DNA of 64,000 nt from Arcanobacterium sp. S3PF19 (GTDB lineage Bacteria > Actinomycetota > Actinomycetes > Actinomycetales > Actinomycetaceae). The notes beneath the pieces were generated by a model, which saw nothing but the letters and a program-made list of their open reading frames with translations, ran no database searches and was not told the origin of the DNA. Location of the stretch: positions 1-64,000 of the forward strand of contig NZ_JRMX01000014.1 of NCBI RefSeq assembly GCF_000758825.1, read 5' to 3'. The translations under genes were made by a program, and so were the position numbers. This document shows, piece by piece, positions 17,770 to 26,402 of this stretch. Every line of letters begins with the position of its first letter. Position 1 is the stretch's first letter.

Positions 17770-19914
17770 TCACTTATCCTCTGCGTGCGGAGAATCCGGT
17801 TTGTCTGCGCACGCTCCGGAGCCGGGATAGCAGTTCTGCGTATCTTCCGGCAGCGGCACGGGAGGCAGATCTGATACCGGGCGCGAAGGCGAAGACAGCC
17901 ACTGCCGGCGCGGCGGGGCTTTCCGAACCGGCGCGAAAATTTCCGCCAGCTCTTTTTCCAGCACGGTTTCCTTTTCCAACAGCCGCTTTGCCAGCTCGTC
18001 AAGCACTTCGCGGTTTTCGTTCAGTATCTGCCACGCCTCCTGGTTTGCCGTGTCAAGCAGCATGGAAACTTCGGCATCGACCGCTTTTGCAGTTTCCTCG
18101 GAATACTCGCGCTGCGCACCGCCTCCCAGGCGCGTCATCGGATCGGATTCGTCCGTTGTCAGACGCACCGCGCCCACCCGGGCACTCATTCCGTATTCGG
18201 TGACCATTTTGCGGGCTATATCCGTTGCTTTCTGAATGTCGTTGGACGCACCCGTGGAAGGATCGTGAAAAACAATCTCCTCCGCGATCCGCCCGCCCAT
18301 CGAATAGACAAGGCGGTCCAGAAGTTCGTTTCGCGATGTGGAGTATTTGTCTTCCGTCGGCATGACCATCGTATATCCGAGCGCCCTTCCCCGGGGAAGA
18401 ATCGTAACCTTGGTCACCGGATCGGTATGGTTCAGCGCGGCGGCGGCAACCGCGTGGCCTCCCTCGTGGTATGCGGTCATCCGCTTTTCTTTTGCGTTCA
18501 TTACGCGCGTGCGCCGCTGCGGACCGGCAATTACGCGGTCGATCGCCTCATCCACATCGTTTTCGTCTATCGTCCCGTGTCCGCGGCGGGCGGCGAGCAG
18601 TGCCGCCTCGTTGAGCAGGTTTGCCAAATCCGCACCCGAAAAACCGGGCGTGCGGCGGGCGATGCTTTCCAGAGAAACATCTTTATGCAAAGGCTTGTTC
18701 TTTACGTGCACTTCCAGTATTTTTACCCTGCCGGGCAGATCGGGGGCATCCACGCCGATCTGCCTGTCGAAACGCCCGGGACGCAAAAGTGCCGAATCCA
18801 GAACATCGGGACGGTTGGTTGCGGCTATTACGATTACGTTTGTCCGCTCGTCGAAGCCGTCCATCTCCACGAGAAGCTGGTTCAGCGTCTGTTCGCGTTC
18901 GTCGTTTCCGCCGCCGATACCGGAACCGCGGTTTCTGCCCACGGCATCGATTTCGTCTACGAAAATGATAGCCGGCGCACTCTTTTTCGCTTTTTCAAAC
19001 AGATCGCGCACACGCGAAGCACCCACGCCCACAAACATCTCCACAAACTCGGAAGCGGAAATATGGAAAAACGGCACGCCTGCCTCGCCGGCCACGGCCT
19101 TGGCCAGCAGGGTCTTTCCCGTCCCCGGAGGGCCGTACAAAAGCACGCCCTTGGGAATTTTCGCGCCCATTTTGTAGAATTTGTCGGGAGTTTCGATAAA
19201 TTCTTTTATTTCGCGCAGTTCTTCCACGGCTTCGTCAACCCCCGCCACATCCGCAAATGTGACGTCGGGCAGATCCGATTCCATTCCGTCGTGTTTCACT
19301 TTTCCGAACGCCGTCATACCGCTTTGTATCCGCGGGAAGATCCAGGCAAACGCGGCGACCATCAGCACCATCGGCAGCAGCAGGCTCACCATTGACCCGA
19401 TAAACGACTGCTGGGGAACAACCGAATTATATCCCTGCTCGGCTTTGGCTTTCTGCACAAGCCGTGAAATCTCGGCCGACTCGGGCAGAATATACTGGAA
19501 CTGCACTTTCTTTGTGGCTGTCTGCCTGTTTCCCTCCAGATCCGTGGGAGTATAGTCGTTTTTCAGCCAGATCCGCACTTCCTGCACGCCGTCGGTGACC
19601 TGCACGCGTTCAATTTTCTGCGTCTTTAAAATTTCCCTGCCCTCAGAGGTCTTCACCGCGGTAAATCCGAACGGATTGAGAAACCATACGGCGCCCAGCA
19701 CAAGGCACACCAGAAACACCAGCACCGAAATTATTTTCCGGCGGAAACTTTTCTGTTCTTTTTTGTCTTTTTTATGCCCGGATTCCGGTCCGTGCGGTTT
19801 TAGGCGCAGCTTCTTTCCGCCGCGGTTGCCTTTGCGGTTATACTCTTCCAGGACTTCGCGGTTATTGTCTTTTTTTTCGTTTTTCGGGCTCTGCTGCGGA
19901 CTGTCTTTGCTCAA
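17770..19914 (-). CDS. ftsH: ATP-dependent zinc metalloprotease FtsH (TTG start)
   Basis: 714 residues from TTG 19914 ([10 protein letters not shown]). GGAGG sits six bases upstream and overlaps the end of hpt; the ATG at 19932 has no SD. A long basic N-terminus of about 70 residues precedes the first membrane helix ([16 protein letters not shown]) and a second follows near residue 180. The AAA+ domain has Walker A GPPGTGKT and Walker [12 protein letters not shown], and the zinc protease site is HEGGH. FtsH degrades membrane and short-lived regulatory proteins. The C-terminal 80 residues are Pro-rich and poorly conserved. It lies in the hpt-ftsH-folE order typical of actinobacteria. Confidence 0.95.
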   Translation of the reverse strand: MSKDSPQQSPKNEKKDNNREVLEEYNRKGNRGGKKLRLKPHGPESGHKKDKKEQKSFRRKIISVLVFLVCLVLGAVWFLNPFGFTAVKTSEGREILKTQKIERVQVTDGVQEVRIWLKNDYTPTDLEGNRQTATKKVQFQYILPESAEISRLVQKAKAEQGYNSVVPQQSFIGSMVSLLLPMVLMVAAFAWIFPRIQSGMTAFGKVKHDGMESDLPDVTFADVAGVDEAVEELREIKEFIETPDKFYKMGAKIPKGVLLYGPPGTGKTLLAKAVAGEAGVPFFHISASEFVEMFVGVGASRVRDLFEKAKKSAPAIIFVDEIDAVGRNRGSGIGGGNDEREQTLNQLLVEMDGFDERTNVIVIAATNRPDVLDSALLRPGRFDRQIGVDAPDLPGRVKILEVHVKNKPLHKDVSLESIARRTPGFSGADLANLLNEAALLAARRGHGTIDENDVDEAIDRVIAGPQRRTRVMNAKEKRMTAYHEGGHAVAAAALNHTDPVTKVTILPRGRALGYTMVMPTEDKYSTSRNELLDRLVYSMGGRIAEEIVFHDPSTGASNDIQKATDIARKMVTEYGMSARVGAVRLTTDESDPMTRLGGGAQREYSEETAKAVDAEVSMLLDTANQEAWQILNENREVLDELAKRLLEKETVLEKELAEIFAPVRKAPPRRQWLSSPSRPVSDLPPVPLPEDTQNCYPGSGACADKPDSPHAEDK

Positions 19915-19915
19915 T

Positions 19916-20470
19916 TTATCCTCCGTAAACATGGGGAGCAAGTGTGCCGATGAAATCGAGATGCCGATAATGCTCGGCATAATCCAGCCCGTATCCGACC
20001 ACAAATTCGTTGGGGATGTCGTAGCCGATGTATTCCGGCACAATATCGGCTTTTACGGCTTCCGGCTTGCGCAGCATGGCCGCAATCCGCACCGATGCCG
20101 CCCCGCGCGCCTCCAAATTGCTTTTCAGCCAGGTCAGCGTGAGCCCGGAATCCAGGATATCCTCCACAATCAGCACATTTTTGTCTTTTACGTCTTCGTT
20201 TAAATCTTTCAGGATTCTGACCACACCCGAGGATTTGGTTGACGCCCCGTAGGAGGAGACGGCCATCCAATCCATTTTTAAGGGGACGGAGATTTTTCTG
20301 GACAGATCGGCCATCACCATAATGGCCCCCTTCAGCACCCCGACCAGCAATAAGTCTTTACCCGCATAGTCGCGCGAGATTTGCGCGCCCATAAGCGCCA
20401 GACGGCGGTCTATATCATCTTTTGTGTACAGAACCCGCGCGATATCTTCACCGGTGTCTTTCAGTTCCAT
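19916..20470 (-). CDS. hpt: Hypoxanthine phosphoribosyltransferase
   Basis: 184 residues with the PRPP-binding motif VLIVEDILDSGLTL (residues about 99-112) and the LVGVLKGAIMVMADL loop. It salvages hypoxanthine and guanine with PRPP to IMP and GMP. Its start lies inside the end of tilS (23-base overlap) and its last codons contain the ftsH SD. The tilS-hpt-ftsH arrangement is widely conserved in Gram-positive bacteria. Confidence 0.95.
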   Translation of the reverse strand: MELKDTGEDIARVLYTKDDIDRRLALMGAQISRDYAGKDLLLVGVLKGAIMVMADLSRKISVPLKMDWMAVSSYGASTKSSGVVRILKDLNEDVKDKNVLIVEDILDSGLTLTWLKSNLEARGAASVRIAAMLRKPEAVKADIVPEYIGYDIPNEFVVGYGLDYAEHYRHLDFIGTLAPHVYGG

Positions 20471-21530
20471 CTGTCTCTCCGCTGTTTCTCCGCAATTCGA
20501 GTAAATTATTTTCCCGCCGGGCTTTCACACCCGGAAGATCAATCCCGCGTTTATTGACGTGATCCGTCACCAGTCTATCAAGTTCGCTCAGATGCCAGTA
20601 AACCAATTCGCCGCCGCGTCCGCCACAGGCCAAAATTGCGCTGCGGATCACACGTGTGCGGACGGCCCGGGGATATTTTGCCAGTTTTGCGCAGTCCAGC
20701 ACCTGCGCATCCGCGGCGGGCAGAGTTACCTCCGCGTATGCCTCTGCGGCAATCAGCGAAAGGGCGTCGTCATCGTCGCGCAGCATTTTTGCCGTCCGTC
20801 CCAACGCCGCGACAACTCCCGCGTCCAGGATCTCTTCCAGCAGCGGGATCACCCGATGCCTGACCGATGCCCGGCGCAGCGGTTTTCCGGCGGCGGTTTT
20901 CCATTCGCTTTCCAGCTCATTCGTCGGATCGTCAAAAAATTCCAGACGCAGACATTCGCAGACCGTGCGCAGATCTGCGGCGGAAAAGCCCAGCAGCGGA
21001 CGGCACATCGGAACGTCTTCGCATACAGGCAGCGGTCCGCGCTCCCTCATCCCGGCAATGGAACGGGCACCCGATCCTCTGCCCAGCCCCAAAAGCACGG
21101 TTTCTGCCTGGTCGTTCGCATTGTGCCCGAGAAACACCGTCGCCGGGCTGCGCGGGGTACCGAGTTTCCGTGCCCACCGCGCCAAAGCCAGGTAACGGTA
21201 ATTGCGCGCCTCTCCCTCCGGGCCGGCCGCGGAATCGGCACGGGAAGGAAGACTGATTTTTTCCGTATGCGCACGGCATCCCAGCTTCCGCAGATTTTCC
21301 GCCACGCGCCGCGCTTCCTCCCCCGATTCGGGGCGTATTGAGTGATCCACCGTCAGCGAATGTACCTGTATTGCCCGATCCCGGGCGGAAAACACCGCAG
21401 ATGCCGCCAGAGACATGGAATCCGCGCCGCCCGAAACCGCCAAAAGCACGGTACTTCCCACGGGCAGAGACGAAAAACTGCGCGCCAGGGCATGACGCGC
21501 CTGTGATACCAGGGGATGCGGACCTGCCAT
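20448..21530 (-). CDS. tilS: tRNA(Ile)-lysidine synthetase
   Basis: About 360 residues from ATG 21530, which has GGGGAGG eight bases upstream and overlaps the dacB stop by one base. The PP-loop ATP pyrophosphatase motif is AVSGGADSMSL, and the family block LGHNANDQAETVLLGLGRGSG follows. It modifies C34 of the AUA-reading tRNA-Ile to lysidine, which is essential for decoding AUA. The C-terminal domain is short, as in other actinobacteria. Confidence 0.95.
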   Translation of the reverse strand: MAGPHPLVSQARHALARSFSSLPVGSTVLLAVSGGADSMSLAASAVFSARDRAIQVHSLTVDHSIRPESGEEARRVAENLRKLGCRAHTEKISLPSRADSAAGPEGEARNYRYLALARWARKLGTPRSPATVFLGHNANDQAETVLLGLGRGSGARSIAGMRERGPLPVCEDVPMCRPLLGFSAADLRTVCECLRLEFFDDPTNELESEWKTAAGKPLRRASVRHRVIPLLEEILDAGVVAALGRTAKMLRDDDDALSLIAAEAYAEVTLPAADAQVLDCAKLAKYPRAVRTRVIRSAILACGGRGGELVYWHLSELDRLVTDHVNKRGIDLPGVKARRENNLLELRRNSGETDGTERHR

Positions 21531-22897
21531 CAGCCGGCCTCCCCTTCGGCTATTTTCTCCAGCGCACTGTCGATTGCCCCGCGCGCCTGCCACGCGGATC
21601 CAGGCTGCGTGCCGTCCACGATAACCGCGAAAATAAGCGGACGGCCCGCCTTCGTGTACATGAACCCGGCGAGCGCCGATACTTCTCCCAGCGATCCTGT
21701 TTTTGCCCTTACCCGCCCGGCGAGAAAAGTCTGCGTAAAACGCTTTTCGAGCGTACCGTCATAACCCGCCACCGGGAGTGCGGCCGGAAGGGACGAATAG
21801 TCGCAGCCTCCGCATCCGCGCACCTTGGCCAAAATCCGGGTCAGTATTCTCGGCGTGATTTTATTGTCCTGCGAAAGTCCGGAACCGTCGTATATTTTCG
21901 CCGCAGAGACATCGATTCCCATTTTTTCCAGCTGTTTTCTCACTCCCAGGGCCCCGTTTTGGAAATCGGCCTTTCCCTGTACTTTCAGACCCACCATATG
22001 CGCGGCTTCTTCGGCAAGGGAGTTGTCGGAATTAAGCATCATCAGGCGCACTGTTTCGCGCACCGTGGGAGAATGCACGGAAGCAATTTCCCGTGCCCCG
22101 GCGGGTGCTTTTTCCCTCTCCGTCCGGCTGACGGTTATTCCCGCTTCCCGCAGCCGGGCAGCGAATTCCTCCAGCGCGCGCCCCGCACTGCCCGGAGTGG
22201 GTTTTGCGGCAAGCCCCAGAAAATGGTCTGCCGAAATCGGGGTGGCCTCCAGCGCATATTTCCGACCCCATTCTTCCCATGAAGGGTGATAGGCCGGACC
22301 GCCGTAAAGCGACGTATCCAGAGCCACGGAAACTTCGCCAAGTTTTTGTTTCCGCAGCTCTTTTGCCGCCGCCCGGGCCAGATCTCCCAGGCCGCCGCGG
22401 CCGGTTACCGCCTGCGCGCTGCCTTTGTCACTGCTGAGGAGAATATCCCCTCCGGCAACGAGATACAGTTTCCCCTTCAGCAGCTTCGCTTTTGTGGAAA
22501 AAGTCGTATTCGGGCCGTAGGCGCCCAGAAACGCCACGGAGGTGAGGAGTTTCATGGAAGACGCCGGCGTGGAAAGCCGGTCCGCACGCAGCGCGCCCAG
22601 TTCTTTGCCCGTATCCGCATCCTGTATCAGGGCAGAAACCGTTCCCGTAACCCGGCTGTCCGTCTCCAGTTCGGAGAGCGCCCGGGAAACCGCACGCGGA
22701 TTGGGCAGCGGCGCGGAAGATGTCTGCCCGGGCAGCTTCACGGACACGGTCTTTCCCCGGGGCTGCCACAGATAAACGCCTTTTCCCGCAGCCGGTGTCA
22801 TCGTCAGAAATCCGGGCACCAAATCCCAGGCATCGGCGAAGATATATCCGCAGGCAGCAACGGCCAGAGCGGAAATCGCAGCCTTAATTTTCCGCAC
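21530..22897 (-). CDS. dacB: D-alanyl-D-alanine carboxypeptidase / PBP4 (peptidase S13)
   Basis: About 455 residues from the likely GTG 22897, which begins a basic-hydrophobic signal anchor (VRKIKAAISALAVAACGYIFADAW). An in-frame upstream start at 23029 would give an unlikely 44-residue leader. The three penicillin-binding motifs are present: SSMK (Ser113-Lys116 from this start), SDN and KTG in RAKTGSLG. It trims or cleaves peptidoglycan cross-links outside the membrane. It is divergent from ppa and is the first gene of the large minus-strand block. Confidence 0.92.
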   Translation of the reverse strand: MRKIKAAISALAVAACGYIFADAWDLVPGFLTMTPAAGKGVYLWQPRGKTVSVKLPGQTSSAPLPNPRAVSRALSELETDSRVTGTVSALIQDADTGKELGALRADRLSTPASSMKLLTSVAFLGAYGPNTTFSTKAKLLKGKLYLVAGGDILLSSDKGSAQAVTGRGGLGDLARAAAKELRKQKLGEVSVALDTSLYGGPAYHPSWEEWGRKYALEATPISADHFLGLAAKPTPGSAGRALEEFAARLREAGITVSRTEREKAPAGAREIASVHSPTVRETVRLMMLNSDNSLAEEAAHMVGLKVQGKADFQNGALGVRKQLEKMGIDVSAAKIYDGSGLSQDNKITPRILTRILAKVRGCGGCDYSSLPAALPVAGYDGTLEKRFTQTFLAGRVRAKTGSLGEVSALAGFMYTKAGRPLIFAVIVDGTQPGSAWQARGAIDSALEKIAEGEAG

Positions 22898-23097
22898 GTG
22901 CAAATTTTCCCATCTCGTTTTCCGTCTTTTATTCCAACGTGCAGCAGCGTCCGCACATTCGGTTCTCCTATTAACAGAATACAATGTAAACTGACAGTAG
23001 GAAATCACGACCGCAATCCAAAGGTGCACAGTTGTTGTGAACCACGTATTCCGGATAAAGTAGAAACTGTCGGTTTTTATACACTAAGGAGCAAAAA

Positions 23098-23598
23098 ATG
23101 GAGTTCGATGTCACTATCGAAATCCCCAAAGGAAATCGAAACAAATACGAACTCGACCATAAAACGGGTCGGATTCGGCTCGACCGGATGCTTTTTACGT
23201 CCACCCGTTACCCGGATGACTACGGATTCATCGACGGAACGCTCGGCGAAGACGGCGATCCGCTGGATGCTCTCGTACTTCTCGAAGAACCAACCTTTCC
23301 GGGATGCGTAATCCGCTGCCGTGCACTGGGAATGTTTCGGATGTCCGACGAAGCCGGCGGAGACGACAAAGTCCTGTGTGTGGCAGCCGGCGACCAGCGC
23401 GCGTCATGGCGTACGGAGATAGAGGACGTATCGGAGTTCCACCGGCTGGAAATTCAGCATTTCTTTGAAGTGTATAAGGATCTTGAGCCGGGCAAGTCCG
23501 TGGAGGGCGCGCACTGGGTCGGCAGAAAAGAGGCGGAAGACGAAATCCTGCGTTCCTACCGCCGCGCGGAGGAAACCGGGTATTACGACCGGCACTGA
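23098..23598 (+). CDS. ppa: Inorganic pyrophosphatase (family I)
   Basis: 166 residues. Typical N-terminal [12 protein letters not shown] and [12 protein letters not shown] blocks are followed by the metal-binding [12 protein letters not shown]. It hydrolyses pyrophosphate in the cytoplasm, pulling biosynthetic reactions forward. AAGGAG is seven bases before the ATG. The gene stands alone, divergent from dacB across 200 bp and followed by a terminator at 23640-23669. Confidence 0.97.
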   Translation: MEFDVTIEIPKGNRNKYELDHKTGRIRLDRMLFTSTRYPDDYGFIDGTLGEDGDPLDALVLLEEPTFPGCVIRCRALGMFRMSDEAGGDDKVLCVAAGDQRASWRTEIEDVSEFHRLEIQHFFEVYKDLEPGKSVEGAHWVGRKEAEDEILRSYRRAEETGYYDRH

Positions 23599-23639
23599 CG
23601 GCCCGCCGTCGGCGGTTTTCCGGTTGTTTTTTTGATTTT

Positions 23640-23669
23640 GGGAGGGCAGCCCATGCGGGCTGCCCTCCC
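23640..23669 (+). terminator. Intrinsic terminator of ppa
   Basis: A 13-bp stem GGGAGGGCAGCCC / GGGCTGCCCTCCC with an ATGC loop, then AATTTTGCTCTTTT on the plus strand. The minus strand side is A-rich in RNA, so it is directed to ppa. Confidence 0.88.
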
Positions 23670-23713
23670 AATTTTGCTCTTTTATTCTGTTTTACGGCCG
23701 GGTGCCAATCTGC

Positions 23714-25012
23714 CTACCCTGCAATCCGCAGGTAAACAGGGCTGCCCCAATTGGGCACAACTCCCGTACCGAGTGCCGGGCTGTTTGCGGCAACATGTCT
23801 GTTTCCGCCCACATAAATCCCCACGTGTCCGGGCCACCACATTACGTCTCCCGGCCTGGCCTGCGAAGCGGGCACGATTTTGGAGCTGTAGGCGCTGTAG
23901 ATGGCACCGCTGCTGTGCGGCAGGGAAATGCCGAAGTGCCGGAATACGTAGCTGACGAATCCCGAGCAGTCCCAGCCGTCCGGGCCGGATCCGCCCCACA
24001 CATAGGGCACGCCGGAGAATCCTTTTGCGTAGGAAACAATCTTTTCGCCCAAAGAAGACTTTCTGTCTGCGGCGGCCTGTGCCGCAGCCTGACGCGCCGC
24101 TGCCTGACGTGCCGCGGCAGCCTGTGCCGCAGCCTGACGTCTTGCCTCGGCCTGCGCGGCAGCCTGTGCCGCAGCCCGGCGCGCCGCATCGGAAGGATTG
24201 GTGCGTGCGGGACGCTGCGGTGCGGGAGCCGGCGTATCTGCCATAATCTGCGCGGAATTTTCCCGGGCGGCACTCAGTCTCTGCGCCGCCCACTGCTCTA
24301 CGCGCGCCCTGCGGGCTGCCTCTGCCTGCTCGGCGCGGGCGCGTTCGGCAGCCAAATCGGTCTGCTTCTTGCGCGCAAGCTCCGTAACGAGCTGCTCGCG
24401 GCGGGTCTGTGCGTCCTGCAGCTGGCGGGCGGCGGCATCGGAGGTCTCTTTTACTTCCCGCGCCGCATCTTCAGCCTTTTTTGCCAGTTCGCCCTGCTTT
24501 TCGGCTTCGTTCTGAGCCGCATGCTTCAGACGGTCGGCTTTTTTCTTGGCTACTTTCAGACGTGTCACTTTCGCGTCGAAATTCTGCGCCACGGAGTCGA
24601 ATGCATGGAACCGGTGCATGGCCTCACGCATGTCTTCGGCACTCAAAAGCAGATATGCCTGCGGAATCTTACCGGCGCTGTCTTTGTAAATAACCTGGAC
24701 AACCTGTGTCAGATCCGCTTTTGCCGCAGCTACTTCCTTTTGCGCCTTATCGGATTCTTCCTGTGCCGCAATTGCGTCGTCAATCGATTTCAGCATCTTT
24801 GCGTGTGCGGAAAACTCTTCTTCCTGAGCCGCAGTACTGTCTTCTGCCAACTGTGTGCTGCGCTGCGCAAGCTGCGAAATTTCTTTCTCAATCTGAGCTA
24901 CGGACTGCGAGGCGGGATTTGGATCAGGATCCGCATTTACAATCGAATTCCCCGAAACTGCCAGCGCCACGGCACATACTGCCGCCGCTAGTCCGATCTT
25001 TGTGCGCTTCAT
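23714..25012 (-). CDS. NlpC/P60 peptidoglycan hydrolase with coiled-coil (RipA-like)
   Basis: 432 residues from ATG 25012, where AAGGAG lies four bases upstream and a signal peptide begins (MKRTKIGLAAAVCAVALAVSG). Residues 35-250 are a long alpha-helical coiled coil rich in Ala/Glu/Gln/Lys. An Ala/Gln-rich linker follows (about residues 270-320), then an NlpC/P60 domain with the catalytic Cys in GWDCSGFVSYVF and the His in WPGHVGIYVGG. It is secreted and probably cleaves peptidoglycan stem peptides for daughter-cell separation. Mycobacterial RipA has the same layout. No intrinsic terminator with a U-tract on this strand was seen. Confidence 0.9.
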   Translation of the reverse strand: MKRTKIGLAAAVCAVALAVSGNSIVNADPDPNPASQSVAQIEKEISQLAQRSTQLAEDSTAAQEEEFSAHAKMLKSIDDAIAAQEESDKAQKEVAAAKADLTQVVQVIYKDSAGKIPQAYLLLSAEDMREAMHRFHAFDSVAQNFDAKVTRLKVAKKKADRLKHAAQNEAEKQGELAKKAEDAAREVKETSDAAARQLQDAQTRREQLVTELARKKQTDLAAERARAEQAEAARRARVEQWAAQRLSAARENSAQIMADTPAPAPQRPARTNPSDAARRAAAQAAAQAEARRQAAAQAAAARQAAARQAAAQAAADRKSSLGEKIVSYAKGFSGVPYVWGGSGPDGWDCSGFVSYVFRHFGISLPHSSGAIYSAYSSKIVPASQARPGDVMWWPGHVGIYVGGNRHVAANSPALGTGVVPNWGSPVYLRIAG

Positions 25013-25196
25013 TTCACTCCTTACGAATACCACGCGACTCGCCGTCGATATTCTTGACATTACCTTATTTCTGTCACAAATGAAACCTATTGAACAAAAA
25101 TCTCTAAAATACCACAAGTATCATTCATCACGAATTTTTCAAATTTAACATTATTTTCAAGATAGAATCCGCAAAAGCATATTAAAAAGAATAAAA

Positions 25197-26261
25197 ATGA
25201 GGCAGAATATAGCCATGAATACGCAAATCCGCAATTGGATCCCGGACATTCTCGGACCGGGTTTCGTCTGCACACAGCAGCGCCTCCCCGCCGACGACGC
25301 GGGAGTAAAAGTTGCCACCCTGATTAAACACGAGCCGCAAAACGACCCGCATTTCCCCGCGCCGCTTCCGGCCGGTGGTGCGCGTTTCGCCCTTCTGCTC
25401 ATACACGGATGGAACGATTATTTCTACCAAAAGGAATTTGCCCGCCAAATCTCCGCCCTCGGCGGCGCTGTCTATGCCCTGGATCTCTCCCGTTACGGAC
25501 GTTCCCGGCTTGCGGGGCAGATGTGGGGATACACCTCGGATCTCGACGGCTACGACAGCGATATCCAATTCGGCCTGCACACAATACGCGACGAGATGGG
25601 ATGCGATACGCCGATCATCCTCTACGGCCATTCCACAGGCGGACTGACGGCCTCCCTCTGGGCGGACAGACACCCCGGGGAAATCCGCGCCCTGCTCCTG
25701 AACTCCCCGTGGATAGAACACAAATCAAACAAACCTGCCGAGAAAATGATGATTCCGGCCATGAAACTTCTTGCAAAAATCGATCCCCGCCGGATAATTC
25801 CCACAACGGACAACGGTTTTTACCATAAAACGCTGACGGGAAACCACCTGAACGAATTCTATCCCACAGACGAAGACAGCCCCGAAACGGATCCTTTTTT
25901 CACAACAGGCTGGAACCCAAATCCCAAATTCCGTCATTTCCCGAGTTTTCCCGTCCGCGCCGGATGGGCCGCGGCGATCCTTGCCGGACACGCACGGATC
26001 TCCGCCGGTCTTAACATCGATGTGCCGATTTTAATGCTCACTTCTTCCCGCTCATCCTGCGCGAAACAGTGGTCGGAGGATCTGCTGCGCACAGACAGCG
26101 TAATAAACGTGGAACAGGTCTGGCAGCTGATCCCCAATTTGGGAAATTGCGTCACTCTGCACAAAATCCCCAATGCCGTCCACGACGTTATGTTTTCCCG
26201 CCGCAGTTCCAGGATGCGGGCCTACCGCGCGGTGGAATGCTGGCTTAAATCCGTTTTGTAG
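25197..26261 (+). CDS. Alpha/beta hydrolase (serine aminopeptidase/lysophospholipase S33-like)
   Basis: 354 residues. The nucleophile elbow is YGHSTGG (Ser), preceded by LLIHGWNDYF as the oxyanion region, with a candidate acid and a His in KIPNAVHDVMFSRR. There is no signal peptide, so it is probably cytoplasmic. The substrate is unknown; similar proteins are annotated as monoacylglycerol lipase or lysophospholipase. The start is ambiguous: ATG 25197 or ATG 25215 (MNTQIRN), the latter with GAGG about 12 bases upstream. The gene is solitary, between the divergent NlpC gene and the convergent ppdK. Confidence 0.8.
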   Translation: MRQNIAMNTQIRNWIPDILGPGFVCTQQRLPADDAGVKVATLIKHEPQNDPHFPAPLPAGGARFALLLIHGWNDYFYQKEFARQISALGGAVYALDLSRYGRSRLAGQMWGYTSDLDGYDSDIQFGLHTIRDEMGCDTPIILYGHSTGGLTASLWADRHPGEIRALLLNSPWIEHKSNKPAEKMMIPAMKLLAKIDPRRIIPTTDNGFYHKTLTGNHLNEFYPTDEDSPETDPFFTTGWNPNPKFRHFPSFPVRAGWAAAILAGHARISAGLNIDVPILMLTSSRSSCAKQWSEDLLRTDSVINVEQVWQLIPNLGNCVTLHKIPNAVHDVMFSRRSSRMRAYRAVECWLKSVL

Positions 26262-26353
26262 AACAGCGTTTTGCGCGCACGCAAAGCAGCTTTCCCTACC
26301 CAAAAGCGCCGCCGCGGGTAAATAAACCCGGTCGCCAGGCGCGGATACGAATC

Positions 26354-26381
26354 GGGGGCGGTGCCCGAAAGCACCGCCCCC
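26354..26381. terminator. GC-rich hairpin between convergent hydrolase gene and ppdK
   Basis: An 11-bp stem GGGGGCGGTGC / GCACCGCCCCC with a CCGAAA loop. No U-tract follows on either strand, so it may act as a 3'-end barrier rather than a classical intrinsic terminator. Confidence 0.5.
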
Positions 26382-26402
26382 GCGAAAAGCAGATCTTACA
26401 TA

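Noticed and set aside
25013-25160. A c-di-AMP (ydaO) riboswitch before the NlpC/P60 gene, as seen in other actinobacteria
   Set aside because: The leader is short and A/T-rich and none of the conserved ydaO sequence elements could be found.
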